Shown here piece after piece: positions 39,872 through 49,300 of a stretch of DNA of 64,000 nucleotides. Every line of letters starts with the position of its first letter. The stretch's first letter is position 1. Origin of the DNA: Candidatus Sericytochromatia bacterium S15B-MN24 CBMW_12. GTDB lineage: Bacteria > Cyanobacteriota > Sericytochromatia > S15B-MN24 > UBA4093. Made by a program: the position numbers and the translations under genes. Under the pieces are notes generated by a model. The model was not told where the DNA came from. It ran no database searches and saw nothing but the letters and a program-made list of their open reading frames with translations. The stretch covers positions 124,001-188,000 of the forward strand of contig DAZV01000026.1 in the NCBI GenBank assembly GCA_002083825.1, read 5' to 3'.

Positions 39872-41964
39872 GCCCGGTCTCCCTCACCTGCGCTTAGGTA
39901 GTAGCTAGCCTCCGGGGAGGTGTCGCGGGGGCTGATCGAGATGGCTCCCAGGAGGTGAATTCCGACCGATTGCATGAGTCGGACCCCCGAGAGGAAGGCT
40001 GCTTGGCTCACTTTCTGGGAGTTGCCGAGAAAGAGCATGCCGTCTGCGTGCTTGGCCATTTGAGCCACCTCGGCGACCATCGAGAGCGGTGGAAGATCGA
40101 TGAGAATGTAGTCATACTCCTGGCGCCAGGCATCCAGCAGCGGCTTCAGGTGAGTTTTGAGCCGTCCCCGCTGGGAGGGATTCGTCGCCGAACCACATGT
40201 CACCAGATGCATGTCATCCCGGCGTCGGATCAGTTCCATGGGGGGGATGCGCTCGCTCAGGCCATCCGCGAGCCCATGTCCGGGGCTCGTCTCACCGAAG
40301 ATCGCGTGAATCCGGGGCCGACGAAGATCCGCGTCTACCAGGAGGACGCGGTGGCCCATGTCCTTGAGGCAGAGGGCCAAGTTGGCGAGCGTCATGCTCT
40401 TTCCTTCGCCAGGACTGGAGCTCGTCAAGGCGATCACGTGTCCCGGGGTCCCGATGAGCTGATTTTCGAGGGCGAGCCCCAAGGTATTGATCCCTTGCAG
40501 GTAGGTGGGACTCGAAGCCGACTTGACGATGAGCTCGCCGTTTCGTTTTTCAGCCTTGGAAAGCAGGGGTAGGCTGCAGAAAATCGGGGTGCCGGGCAGG
40601 TATACCGCGAGTGCGTTGGAATTGCCGCGTCGATCGAAGAGATCCCGCAAGGACGCCGTGCCGAACCCCGCCGCGAGGCTGGCGAGCATGAGAACGGTTC
40701 CGACTTGCCCTCCCAAGGGGATGAGGGGCCGTTCCGGCACCTCGGGATGCTGCACCACCTGGGCGTAGCTGGGCGCTATCGAGAGGTTCATGCGGGCCTG
40801 CTCTCGCTTCTGGAGCAAGTCCTGGTAAATCTGGCTCGCCATGTCCACCTCGCGCTGGAGACGCACGAGGGTGATCTCGGTACCTGGAAGCGGCGCCATG
40901 CTGGCGCTCAGCGTCTCGCGGCTACGTTCAGCTGCCAAGATGCTGGCCTGGGTTGCCATGACCTCGGCCTCGGTGGACGTCAATTCGCGAAGGAGGCTGA
41001 TCTGAATGTCATCAAGGGGAGAAGACGCCTTGCCGTTTTTCCCGAGTGCAGTCATCTCGGCGGCCAATTCGCCCTTGAGCAAAGCAATCCGGCCTTCCAG
41101 GGCGACGCGATCCGGGTGGCTCGGGGCGAGGCCTTGGGTGCGAAGGGGAGAGGTTTCGGCGACGAGGAGTTGATCCTGTAACATGCGCAGGCGCGGATTC
41201 TGGGCGAGGGCCGCCGTCTCCAGCGCTTCGTCGAAAGGCATCCGCAGCTTGGATTGCAAGCTTTGCGCCTTGGCTTGCTGGCCCTCGAGGTGGAGTTTTC
41301 GGGTGCGAATGAGGGTGGTTAGCTCGCTCAGGTCATGGACCGAGGCCTGGATTTCTTGGTTCAGGGAGATGCTGCCGGACGTCGTCTTGAAGGCCGTCAG
41401 CCGATCCTCGGCATCGCTGAGGCGGAGTCGGACGGTAGCCAGTTGCTCGTCGACGATCTTGAGTCCCGCCCGTACGCCTTCGCGCCGGGTGGTTTCGGTG
41501 CTCTGAATATAGACGTCGCAAAGCGCCGCCACCACTTGCTGGGCGATCTGGGGATCGGGATCTCGGAAGGCGACCTCGATCAGATCGGTGCCCGTGAGGG
41601 GGGTGACCCGGATGCGTTCGGCGAGACTCTCGGTGCTGAGGGGCTTTCCTTTGGCGTCAGTGAGGTTTAGCCGCTCGATGACGCGCTGAAGCGAGGGGGG
41701 CAGTCTCAACATTTCCACCTGGGTGTAGAGGGGCTTGCTCAAACTCCCGAGCTGGGGGAGGGCGTCATGGAGGAGTCCCATGCCTCCGAGTCGCTGCTCG
41801 GTTCGCATCACCAGGAGCTTGGCTGAGGACGGGTAAGATTTGGGCATGACGCTGAGCAGGGCTATCCCAGCGGTCAGGACGATACCGCTGGTGAGCGCCA
41901 TGAGGCGCCAGCGGCGCTTGATGAGGGAGGCCAGGCCTGAGTCGGAGTTCGAGTCATACATCAT
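39868..41964 (-). CDS. Wzc-like chain-length determinant/BY-kinase
   Basis: Polysaccharide copolymerase with a cytoplasmic tyrosine kinase, 698 aa from the ATG at 41964 (GAGAGGT upstream); a TTG at 42069 is open but has no ribosome site. N-terminal Wzz domain with TM1, a long coiled-coil periplasmic region (about 150-400), TM2 at about 425-445, and a C-terminal BY-kinase: Walker A 'SSSPGEGKS' (Ser515-Ser523), A' 'VLLVDADLRRPR', Walker B 'YILIDLPP'. The tail is short and carries only the pair YY ('SYYLSAGEG') instead of the usual Tyr cluster. It regulates chain length together with Wza-like and Wzy genes that follow. Confidence 0.9.
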   Translation of the reverse strand: MMYDSNSDSGLASLIKRRWRLMALTSGIVLTAGIALLSVMPKSYPSSAKLLVMRTEQRLGGMGLLHDALPQLGSLSKPLYTQVEMLRLPPSLQRVIERLNLTDAKGKPLSTESLAERIRVTPLTGTDLIEVAFRDPDPQIAQQVVAALCDVYIQSTETTRREGVRAGLKIVDEQLATVRLRLSDAEDRLTAFKTTSGSISLNQEIQASVHDLSELTTLIRTRKLHLEGQQAKAQSLQSKLRMPFDEALETAALAQNPRLRMLQDQLLVAETSPLRTQGLAPSHPDRVALEGRIALLKGELAAEMTALGKNGKASSPLDDIQISLLRELTSTEAEVMATQASILAAERSRETLSASMAPLPGTEITLVRLQREVDMASQIYQDLLQKREQARMNLSIAPSYAQVVQHPEVPERPLIPLGGQVGTVLMLASLAAGFGTASLRDLFDRRGNSNALAVYLPGTPIFCSLPLLSKAEKRNGELIVKSASSPTYLQGINTLGLALENQLIGTPGHVIALTSSSPGEGKSMTLANLALCLKDMGHRVLLVDADLRRPRIHAIFGETSPGHGLADGLSERIPPMELIRRRDDMHLVTCGSATNPSQRGRLKTHLKPLLDAWRQEYDYILIDLPPLSMVAEVAQMAKHADGMLFLGNSQKVSQAAFLSGVRLMQSVGIHLLGAISISPRDTSPEASYYLSAGEGDRA

Positions 41965-42080
41965 CGATGCTACCTCTCGGACGGCGTGGGGGAGTCGTTG
42001 GAAAACCCCAGGATCTTCGCTGGATTGCTTGGTTGATCCTAGGGCTGAGCGCTCAAGTTTTTTCGTCAAATCGGCTGGGT

Positions 42081-43202
42081 CTAGGTCGCCGGGATGACAT
42101 GGGCTTCATGTTTTCGGGTTCCGGAAAGGGTGGCCTTGAGACGCCTCACCCAGGGGATTTCCTTCAAGACGGGTTTGAAGGTGCCCTCCCATGCAACCCA
42201 GGCCACGGCGGGGAGGTGCCGTGGCTGGGCGACCACCTTGAGGATCGTCCCGGTGCGATGGGTTTCGAGGCCCGATTTCCATTCATGGTGGCCCGGCCCC
42301 ATGTCGATTTCTCGGATTCCGGCCCGGTGCATGCGCTCCAGCGCCCAGGCCGTGAGGAGGCTTCCGCCGGAGAGTGCGCCGTAGATAGGCGAGGGGTCGA
42401 TGATTCGCATCAACTCGAAGCTTCGCGTTCCACTGCGCAAGAGCAACTCGGTGGCGATGATCGTCCCTTCGACCTCCAGGGCGTAGAAGCAGAGTGTCCC
42501 GCGCTCCGAGGCATCGGTGGCGATCGCTCGAATCTGCTGGTAGTAAGCGCTCCAGTCCCGCTCGGCATGCCAGCGATTCAGGTGAAGTCGGAACAAGTCC
42601 TCCAGGAGTCGATCCAGGCTAAGCGCATCGGCTTCGAGGAAGCGATGCGGGAGGGCTGCGAGTTTCTTGCCCCGCCGGCGCACGAGTTCGCGCAATTGCT
42701 TGGGACGTTCGTCCCAGTAGACGGTCCAGCTCTCGCCGAGAGCGGCGGTTTGATGCTGGCGCCAATCGACCCGTTCCGAATAGGCCAGGCCCGACGATTC
42801 GAGGTGCCGAAGGAGGGAGCCGCTCTGGTCCTCGCGAAGGATCAGCTTCACCATGTCCCAGTCCCGACGCGCCTCGCGCAGGGCGAGCGCGAGGGCTTCC
42901 GCGACGGCCGCTTCTTTTTCGGGCTTGAGGAGCCAGGGATCGTGATACCACGCGTCCTCCCCGCCCAAGCCGGTGAGCCGGCGGATGCCCAGTCCGTCGT
43001 ATTCGATGCACCAGAGGGCGATCGCGACCCAGTCGTCATCCTCGGTCACCAGAACCAAGAAGGGCTTTTCCCTTCGATCCCCTCGACCAAGCCAGCTTTC
43101 CAGGAAGGACCATTCGTGAAAGGGACTGGGGGCTTCTCGGGCTCTCCAGGAATTCTCCAGGGCTCGAATCTCGGTTGCGTCTCGCAGGATCGTCGTTTGC
43201 AT
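42081..43202 (-). CDS. BioF2/CelD-type GNAT acyltransferase (EPS-associated), paralogue 1
   Basis: Protein of 373 aa; AAGAGGAC precedes the ATG. It is a FemAB/BioF2-like (PF13480-type) double-GNAT protein, common in polysaccharide loci where it acylates or modifies sugars. Identifiable blocks: 'GLGGEDAWYHDPW' (78-90), 'YWDERPKQLRELVRRRGKKL', 'YYQQIRAIATDASERGTLCF', 'SGGSLLTAWALERMHRAGIR' followed by the closing 'IDMGPGHHEWKSGL', which is the acetyl-CoA-site region. A paralogue with the same blocks lies at 60772. First gene of the minus-strand EPS segment, 117 nt upstream of the wzc-like gene. Confidence 0.8.
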   Translation of the reverse strand: MQTTILRDATEIRALENSWRAREAPSPFHEWSFLESWLGRGDRREKPFLVLVTEDDDWVAIALWCIEYDGLGIRRLTGLGGEDAWYHDPWLLKPEKEAAVAEALALALREARRDWDMVKLILREDQSGSLLRHLESSGLAYSERVDWRQHQTAALGESWTVYWDERPKQLRELVRRRGKKLAALPHRFLEADALSLDRLLEDLFRLHLNRWHAERDWSAYYQQIRAIATDASERGTLCFYALEVEGTIIATELLLRSGTRSFELMRIIDPSPIYGALSGGSLLTAWALERMHRAGIREIDMGPGHHEWKSGLETHRTGTILKVVAQPRHLPAVAWVAWEGTFKPVLKEIPWVRRLKATLSGTRKHEAHVIPAT

Positions 43203-43596
43203 CGTTCGTCCTCTTTTGCAAAAATTGGCGCGGGATCTGGCCGAGGCACGAGGGCATGCCCGGGGCGCTCGGGGATCCTTCGCTCCATCCTAGCGAGCAG
43301 GCATCATGCCTCCGTCGTTCATTTCGACCAGACTTATTTGCCTCCGCTCTCCCCGCATGCCTGAGCCTCGCGAAAGTGGCTTGAACGTTGCCTGAAAGGC
43401 TACCGCCCGCACGCGGAGATTGAAAACACGGGCCTTTGGCGTGCGCTCGCTCGGCGTTCACGCCGCGTCCATGCGGACCGTCCCACGGCTTGTGAAGGAC
43501 CCCCAGGATCTTTTGGCGCTCGCGCCGGGAAACAGGCAACCTGCCTGCTGCAAAATAGGTCAACTGTGCCCCCACCTCGCCTCAAGGAGGATCTCC
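43203..43596. promoter_or_regulatory. Divergent EPS regulatory region, no gene seen
   Basis: Nearly 400 nt between the divergent acyltransferase and GT2 genes. Open frames here are shadows without ribosome sites. The region should hold divergent promoters; I cannot identify -35/-10 pairs. Confidence 0.3.
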
Positions 43597-44616
43597 ATGG
43601 ACTGCGTCACCCCAAGGGTCACCATCATGATCCCCACCTACAACCAAGCAAACGTGCTGGGGATGGCGATCGAAACGGCCCTTGCGCAAGACTATCCGCA
43701 CCTCGAAGTCGTCGTCGCCGACGACGCCTCCACCGACGACACGCCGGCCCTCGTTGCCGCTTATCTTCGTGATCCGCGCCTGAAGTACCGCCGTAACGAA
43801 CGCAACCTCGGGCGAGTAGGCAACTACCGAAAGACCCTATACGACGATGCGACCGGGGACTGGGCCCTCAACCTGGACGGAGACGACTACCTATCCGACT
43901 CGACCTTCATTAGCCGCGCCGTCGCGCAGGTCATGGCTCGACGGGCGGTCGTCATGGTCGTGGCGGGAGTGCGTACGAGCGATTCCCTGTTGCCTGAAGA
44001 GGCGTTCGATCCAGCGAGCGCCACGTGGGACGCCCACCAAGGCGAGACCTTCTTCTTCAACTGGAAGCTCTCGACCAAGGTTCCTCACCTGGCGACCATG
44101 TACAACCGGCGCCTGGCCACCTCCATCGGCTTCTATGACAACGATGTCCTTTACGCCGATTGCGAGTCCCTTCGGCGACTCTGCCTCCATGGAGTGGTCC
44201 TCATGCATAACCAAGTCGCCGGCGTTTGGCGCTGCCATTCCAATAACGCCTCTCATGGCCTTCAACCCGACCAGCACCTCGCCAACCTCGATATGATCCT
44301 CTCTCCCTATCGCTATGCGCGCGAACGTGGCCTCGATCCCGTCAAGCTCGAGCGATGGCGCGATGCCAACCTCGGGGAATACATCCAGCGCTACATCCAC
44401 CGCTGCATCGAGTCCCAGCGTCTCGACTACGCCGCAGGCTTTCTCGACAAGTTGCGCGTTCAGCAGCCTGCGATCTTTTATTCGGTTCTTCCTCGCCTCA
44501 TCGGGGATGGCCGGGCCATCTTCAAGGTCCTCCTGCTTACTGTGGGCGGAAATCAGCTCATGGAATGGGCCATCACCTCCTGGCACCGTCGCAGCTCGCA
44601 AGCTATCGCTCCTTGA
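43597..44616 (+). CDS. Glycosyltransferase family 2
   Basis: GT-A fold glycosyltransferase of 339 aa; the ATG at 43597 has AAGGAGG 6 nt upstream, while the earlier open frame has none. It begins 'RVTIMIPTYNQANVLGMAIE' (7-26), nucleotide binding 'VVVADDASTDDTP' (38-50, Asp42/Asp43) and the metal-binding 'NLDGDDYLS' (92-100). The C-terminal half has acceptor-side helices and no membrane segment. It adds one sugar of the repeat unit; donor and acceptor unknown. Terminator follows. Confidence 0.9.
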   Translation: MDCVTPRVTIMIPTYNQANVLGMAIETALAQDYPHLEVVVADDASTDDTPALVAAYLRDPRLKYRRNERNLGRVGNYRKTLYDDATGDWALNLDGDDYLSDSTFISRAVAQVMARRAVVMVVAGVRTSDSLLPEEAFDPASATWDAHQGETFFFNWKLSTKVPHLATMYNRRLATSIGFYDNDVLYADCESLRRLCLHGVVLMHNQVAGVWRCHSNNASHGLQPDQHLANLDMILSPYRYARERGLDPVKLERWRDANLGEYIQRYIHRCIESQRLDYAAGFLDKLRVQQPAIFYSVLPRLIGDGRAIFKVLLLTVGGNQLMEWAITSWHRRSSQAIAP

Positions 44617-44655
44617 CCGGCTCGCCCCTTCACCCGTATCAACCGAGGAGACCTG

Positions 44656-44688
44656 TAAGCCCCTGCACCTTGCGAGTGCAGGGGCTTA
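44656..44688. terminator. 13-bp stem terminator between convergent EPS genes
   Basis: TAAGCCCCTGCAC / GTGCAGGGGCTTA with loop CTTGCGA, between the GT2 stop and the flippase stop. Confidence 0.75.
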
Positions 44689-44720
44689 AGCCTTCCATAC
44701 GCCTGTTTGGAGCGGGATGA

Positions 44721-46307
44721 TTATCCTGGCGTCCTGGCGAGGAGGTTGCCCATGGGCTTGGGGACGATCGCCAAGAAGAGGTCGCGGTCCTCGGGAAGCC
44801 AGAATCGGGCGACGCTGAGCAAGCCGAAAAGCATGCCCGCGTAAAGGATTCCGAGCCCGAGCAGGATCGGGAGGCCGATGGACCGCTGGACGAGCAGCTC
44901 GGTCGGAATCGAGGCGCCAAGCGCGCCAACGGCACTGCCGGCCACGGCGACGCAAAGGCTCAGGCGGCAGAGCCACCACCCCACGGTGGGCCACCAGGCG
45001 AGCTTTCGCAAACGATGGAAAAGCCAGAGCATGTAGAGGGAGCCAAGGATGCTGCCGACGGCGGTCCCCGTGAGAATGCCGAGAAGCCCGTACCGGGGGG
45101 CGAGGGCGAAGGTGACGACCAGGTTGATACTAGCTCCGGCGATCGAATAGTAGGCCTCGTAGCGGGGAGTACCGCTAGCGCGCAGGACGGTCGTCGCAAC
45201 CCCGGTCAAGTTGTGTATCGCGTACGTCAGCACCAGGGCCCCGATAATCAACGGAACCCCCGGAAACTCACGCCCCATCCAAACCAGTACCAGAAGGTTG
45301 GCAATCCCCACGATGAAGCCGGCGAGACCTAGCGTTGCAACGGCGAGGTAGCGGCTTCCTCGGACATAGAGGTCGTTCAAGGCCTTGGGATCCTGGAGGC
45401 TGGCAGCCTTTGGCAGAAGCGCCCCGAGAAAGCTCATGGGAAGGGTCTTGGCCAGGAGTGCGAGCCGATTGGCGATTTCGTAAGGGGTCACCTGGGCGAC
45501 GCTGACGAAGCCCGCGATGAAGAAACGATCGCTCTCCTGGTTGACGGTGCCTGACAGGTTGTTGAGCTGGAGCCATCCCCCGAAGGTAAGGAGGCGGCGG
45601 ATCAGCGCTTTGTCGAGGTGCCAGGGTTTCGTCCAGAGCGGCCCGTAATAGAGGCGGCAAATAAGGGCCAGAACGGCCGCGTTGGCGATGAGCTGGACGT
45701 ATAGCGCGGTGATGACCCCGTGCAGCCCCCAGCCCTGCTGAATCAGGAGCACGACCGTCCCGGAATAGACGAGCTGGCTTGCGAGACCCACGAAGGAGGT
45801 GACCCGCATGCGCCCCAGGGCGCTTAGCAAGGCCCCGAAGATGCCGCAAGCGCTGGAGGCGAAAAAGTAGAGGTAAATCAACAAGAAGAGCTGGCTCGCG
45901 AGGGTGCCCAGTTCGGGCGAGAGTTTCAGAAAACCGACGACGACCGGGGCCAGCCAGCACGCCATGGGCCAGAGCAGGGCACCCAGCAGGAGGTAGAAAC
46001 TGAATCCGATCGTCATGACCTGGCGCACCTGCCGGCGCTCTCCGCGGGCGGCGTACTCGGCGAGAAACCTGACGAACGTCGCTCCGAGCCCCAGGTCCAG
46101 GAGCCCGAAATAGCCCGCGACCGAGCCTAATACCGCCCAGAGGCCGTAACGTTCCGCTCCCAGACTGGTGATGAGAAAGGGGGTAAGAACGAGCCCGATG
46201 ATGAGGCCCCCGAAGCGGGCGACTACCGCGGCGGCGGTGTTCATGAGGACCGGCTTCGCCCCATTCTCGGGCAGGGGCGAGCTCGGAGCAGGCGGATTGT
46301 TCGGCAT
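44721..46307 (-). CDS. Wzx-type polysaccharide flippase 1
   Basis: MATE/MVF-superfamily flippase of 528 aa; the ATG at 46307 has GGGAGAG. About 12-14 hydrophobic segments, beginning 'NTAAAVVARFGGLIIGLVLT' and 'TSLGAERYGLWAVLGSVAGY', a family signature ('G..RYGLW'). It would flip lipid-linked repeat units across the inner membrane. Two Wzx-like genes are present; the other, at 47731, is only distantly similar, so two chains or two steps may be handled. Upstream on the same strand is the beta-helix gene. Confidence 0.87.
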   Translation of the reverse strand: MPNNPPAPSSPLPENGAKPVLMNTAAAVVARFGGLIIGLVLTPFLITSLGAERYGLWAVLGSVAGYFGLLDLGLGATFVRFLAEYAARGERRQVRQVMTIGFSFYLLLGALLWPMACWLAPVVVGFLKLSPELGTLASQLFLLIYLYFFASSACGIFGALLSALGRMRVTSFVGLASQLVYSGTVVLLIQQGWGLHGVITALYVQLIANAAVLALICRLYYGPLWTKPWHLDKALIRRLLTFGGWLQLNNLSGTVNQESDRFFIAGFVSVAQVTPYEIANRLALLAKTLPMSFLGALLPKAASLQDPKALNDLYVRGSRYLAVATLGLAGFIVGIANLLVLVWMGREFPGVPLIIGALVLTYAIHNLTGVATTVLRASGTPRYEAYYSIAGASINLVVTFALAPRYGLLGILTGTAVGSILGSLYMLWLFHRLRKLAWWPTVGWWLCRLSLCVAVAGSAVGALGASIPTELLVQRSIGLPILLGLGILYAGMLFGLLSVARFWLPEDRDLFLAIVPKPMGNLLARTPG

Positions 46308-46378
46308 GGTGACTCTCCCTTCGATCACGTTGCTGCCTGTTTTCAGGTGAATTCGGATGCCGCGGCATGCGCTATGTT

Positions 46379-47701
46379 TCAGTGCGATTCGTAGGCTCCC
46401 GCGTCGGGCGCTTTACCGAGTGGACGCTTCTGATTCGAGAAGTCGGTGTCGATAGAAAAGCTATTCCCTCGGTCATCCCAGAGAGCCGGAAGCGCGCCAC
46501 CTCCATCGATACCCGGCGCGAAGCGCTTGAGGCGAAAATCCTTTTGCTGGGGGTCGGCGAAGAACCGTAGGCTCTCAATCCATGTGTTGCGGCGAATCGT
46601 AATCTCCGAGCCGACGCTTCGGTCTGCGACGTCGTTACCACTCAGGGCCTGCCCCAGGTTGTTGACGACTTCCACTTGATTCCTCGAGCCGGAGAACGTG
46701 AAGGAGAATTTGTTGCCAAGCACGGTGTTATGGGCGAAAAGCACGCGCTCGGCTCCGACGTCGGGGTCCCAGACGAAGCACCCGTCACCCTTCGCATGGT
46801 CGTAGACCAGGTTGTTGAAGATCCAGATGTCGTGCGTGCGGTAGCGTGGGTCCTCCGAGGAGACGCCGATTCCTCCCTTGGCATTGGAGTAGACCCGATT
46901 TCGGTGGATTCTCAAGAACGAGGCACCGTCGACGTAAATGCCGGGGGCACGATTATCGTGGACCTCGTTTTGCGTCACTTCCCCATGGGAGGCCCCGAGC
47001 CAGAGGTCGATTCCCTCGGCGTGGTTCTCGTAGACGCGGTTTCGGGCGATCACGAAGTCCTCGGCAATCAGGCTGACACCTTGGCCGTATCCGATTCCCT
47101 TGAGCACGCTGTGGTGGATCGCGTTGTCGGTGAGAATGATGTCCTTGAGGACAGGGACATTTTCGGAAGGTTGAAACCGCGTGTTGGTGCTGATGGCATG
47201 CCGCTGGGCGTAGGAAATCTCGCAGTCGGTGATGGTCAGGTGGCTGGCTCCTAGCAGGATGCCCGTATTGGGGGAGCGGGTGATTTGGAGGCCCTCGAGC
47301 CGGACGTAGGGGTGTCTTAGTTCGACAAGGCCTTGATTTTGATCGGATCCGGCCTCGATGGAAAGCTCGGAGCCGTCCAGGATGGCGCCGTCATGCCCCT
47401 TGAATATCAGGGGTGACTGCGACGTGCCGCCTTGGCGGGTAACCAGGGCCTCATGATAGGTTCCCGGCAGGAGGTGGACCGTGGTGCCGGCTGCAGCCCG
47501 GGAGGCGGCCTTCGCGAGGCTGCGTAAAGGTGTATCCGGGTTTGTCCCGGGGGAGTCGTCAGATCCGTCCGGGGAGACGAAGAGTTCCGTGGGGGCCGAC
47601 TGGGCGGACATCGCCGGAGGCACGGAGGTGCTGGGCCCGCTTTGGCAGACGACCAAAATGGGCAACAGCCCCAGGATTCCGTAGAAGCGTTTGCGGGCCA
47701 T
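46379..47701 (-). CDS. Exported parallel beta-helix protein 1
   Basis: Protein of 440 aa; AAGGAGAA precedes the ATG at 47701. N-terminal signal segment (1-18, Cys19 in a poor lipobox), then 'ELFVSPDGSDDSPGTNPDTP' and 'LRSLAKAASRAAAGTTVHLL', the DUF1565-like opening of right-handed beta-helices, then repeated 'N.I....'-type coils ('LTDNAIHHSVLKGIGYGQGV', 'ARNRVYENHAEGIDLWLGAS', 'IHRNRVYSNAKGGIGVSSED') and a closing 'DAGAYES'. The fold is that of polysaccharide lyases and hydrolases. No catalytic residues can be assigned. Paralogue at 50587. Between the two flippase genes, 29 nt after the second. Confidence 0.85.
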   Translation of the reverse strand: MARKRFYGILGLLPILVVCQSGPSTSVPPAMSAQSAPTELFVSPDGSDDSPGTNPDTPLRSLAKAASRAAAGTTVHLLPGTYHEALVTRQGGTSQSPLIFKGHDGAILDGSELSIEAGSDQNQGLVELRHPYVRLEGLQITRSPNTGILLGASHLTITDCEISYAQRHAISTNTRFQPSENVPVLKDIILTDNAIHHSVLKGIGYGQGVSLIAEDFVIARNRVYENHAEGIDLWLGASHGEVTQNEVHDNRAPGIYVDGASFLRIHRNRVYSNAKGGIGVSSEDPRYRTHDIWIFNNLVYDHAKGDGCFVWDPDVGAERVLFAHNTVLGNKFSFTFSGSRNQVEVVNNLGQALSGNDVADRSVGSEITIRRNTWIESLRFFADPQQKDFRLKRFAPGIDGGGALPALWDDRGNSFSIDTDFSNQKRPLGKAPDAGAYESH

Positions 47702-47730
47702 GAAGGTTCTCCTTCGAGTGAGTGGCGGTG

Positions 47731-49155
47731 TCATGAAGCGGCGTTCCTCCAGAGGAGTTGGAGTTCGAGGGGGGAGAGCAGCCGTGATCTCCCCAGCAGA
47801 ATCAAGGCGGGGTAGCCGAGACCGAGGGCTGCAGCTACGGTGAAGAGCGGCGCTTGCCCGAGATACAGGGGAAAGATGATCAGACCCGAGAGCAGGAGAC
47901 TCTGGACGGCCACATGGCCGCTGGCCAGGCCAAGGGATCCCGTGGGGCGAAGGAAGAACCAGAGACTGAGTCCAAGCACCACGTCGGTGAGCAGGGCGGT
48001 GAAGCAAGCTCCCAGCGCTTGCCAGCGGGGGATGACGAAGGCATTGGCGACCAGGTTGAAGCCCGCGGCGATCGCCGAGCAGATCATGCGGCGAGATTGC
48101 CGATCGCTGGCGCTCAGCATGGTGCCCAGGGCGTTGATTAGGACGCGGACCGGGATGCAGAGCGCCAGGATGGCCAGGAACGAAGCGGCGGGAAGGTACT
48201 CCTCGCCATAGATCAGGGTCACGATCTCACGGGAGTAGAGCATGAGAAAGAGGCTGGCGGGAATGGCGGCGCGCAGCAGGATGCGGCTGACCCCTTCTCC
48301 GTAGGCGCGGACCGCTTCCGGCCCCGAATGGGTTGCTGCGCACATCCGGGGAAACAAGGAGTTGATGAGCGCCTCCGCGATCAAGCTAAAGGGCATGATG
48401 AGGATCCCGATGGCCCGGTAATGGCCGACCTGAACGTCGCCGGCCCACCTGGCCAAGAAGAGGATGTCGACCACCAATCGGATGTTGCAAAAGCCGAGGT
48501 TGAGTCCGAACGGGAGCGCCTCCCTGATGAGGATCCGCTTGGTGGCAGCCTCGGCACGGGCCGGATCGGTTCGAGGTTTGATGAACATGAAGAAGAGCAG
48601 GAGGCTGGTTGCCAGCCCCATGCCCTTGCTGACGGCGAGCCAACAGAAGAGGGCCTGCGGGGACGGCGGCTGGGAAGCCAGCCAAATCGCGGCGCCGATC
48701 CAGGTGCATCGCTCGATGATCGTGGAAATGCTTTCGAGTTCCATGCGCTCGAAGGCGTAGAAACTGCCGCGCAGGAGCATGGTGACGGCGTTGAACGTGA
48801 GCTGAACACAGATCCATGCCAGGATCGCCCCGTGAGCGCCGCCGGATTGCCAGAGCCCGAGCCCGAAAACGACGATGGCCCCCAGCATGCATTGGGGGAT
48901 CACCAGCAGAAAGGCGTTGAGCAGGATGTGGCTGGCTTGGCGGGGGGCTCGCGCGATGGTGCGGAAAAGCAGATTCGATAGCCCGAAGTCGAAGAGGAAG
49001 GTGCAAATCACCGAGAGGCTCATGAAGAAGCCGACCTGGCCAAAGGCGCCGCTGCCCCACTGCCGGGCGAGCCAGGCGTTGACCAGGATGCCGCTTGTGA
49101 GTTCGATGATCCGGGTGGCGACTTGAAGGGCGGTGTTGAGGGTGAGGCGATTCAT
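47731..49155 (-). CDS. Wzx-type polysaccharide flippase 2
   Basis: Polysaccharide_synt-type flippase of 474 aa with about 12-14 hydrophobic segments; ATG at 49155 behind GGAGGT. It opens 'TRIIELTSGILVNAWLARQW' and 'GAFGQVGFFMSLSVICTFLF'. Distinct from flippase 1 in both length and sequence. It is the first gene of the minus-strand trio flippase 2 - beta-helix - flippase 1, divergent from the GT4 gene at 49301. Confidence 0.86.
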   Translation of the reverse strand: MNRLTLNTALQVATRIIELTSGILVNAWLARQWGSGAFGQVGFFMSLSVICTFLFDFGLSNLLFRTIARAPRQASHILLNAFLLVIPQCMLGAIVVFGLGLWQSGGAHGAILAWICVQLTFNAVTMLLRGSFYAFERMELESISTIIERCTWIGAAIWLASQPPSPQALFCWLAVSKGMGLATSLLLFFMFIKPRTDPARAEAATKRILIREALPFGLNLGFCNIRLVVDILFLARWAGDVQVGHYRAIGILIMPFSLIAEALINSLFPRMCAATHSGPEAVRAYGEGVSRILLRAAIPASLFLMLYSREIVTLIYGEEYLPAASFLAILALCIPVRVLINALGTMLSASDRQSRRMICSAIAAGFNLVANAFVIPRWQALGACFTALLTDVVLGLSLWFFLRPTGSLGLASGHVAVQSLLLSGLIIFPLYLGQAPLFTVAAALGLGYPALILLGRSRLLSPLELQLLWRNAAS

Positions 49156-49300
49156 GGCGGCGACCTCCGGAATGCTATCCTAGCGACCAAGCATCCGGAG
49201 GCGGCTCGTGAGAAATGCTCAAACTTTTTTCACGCAGCGAGCGAAGCTTACGAGGAAGCGTCACGTTAAGCTGCTGCGCAAGAGCAAAGGAGGTAGCCTC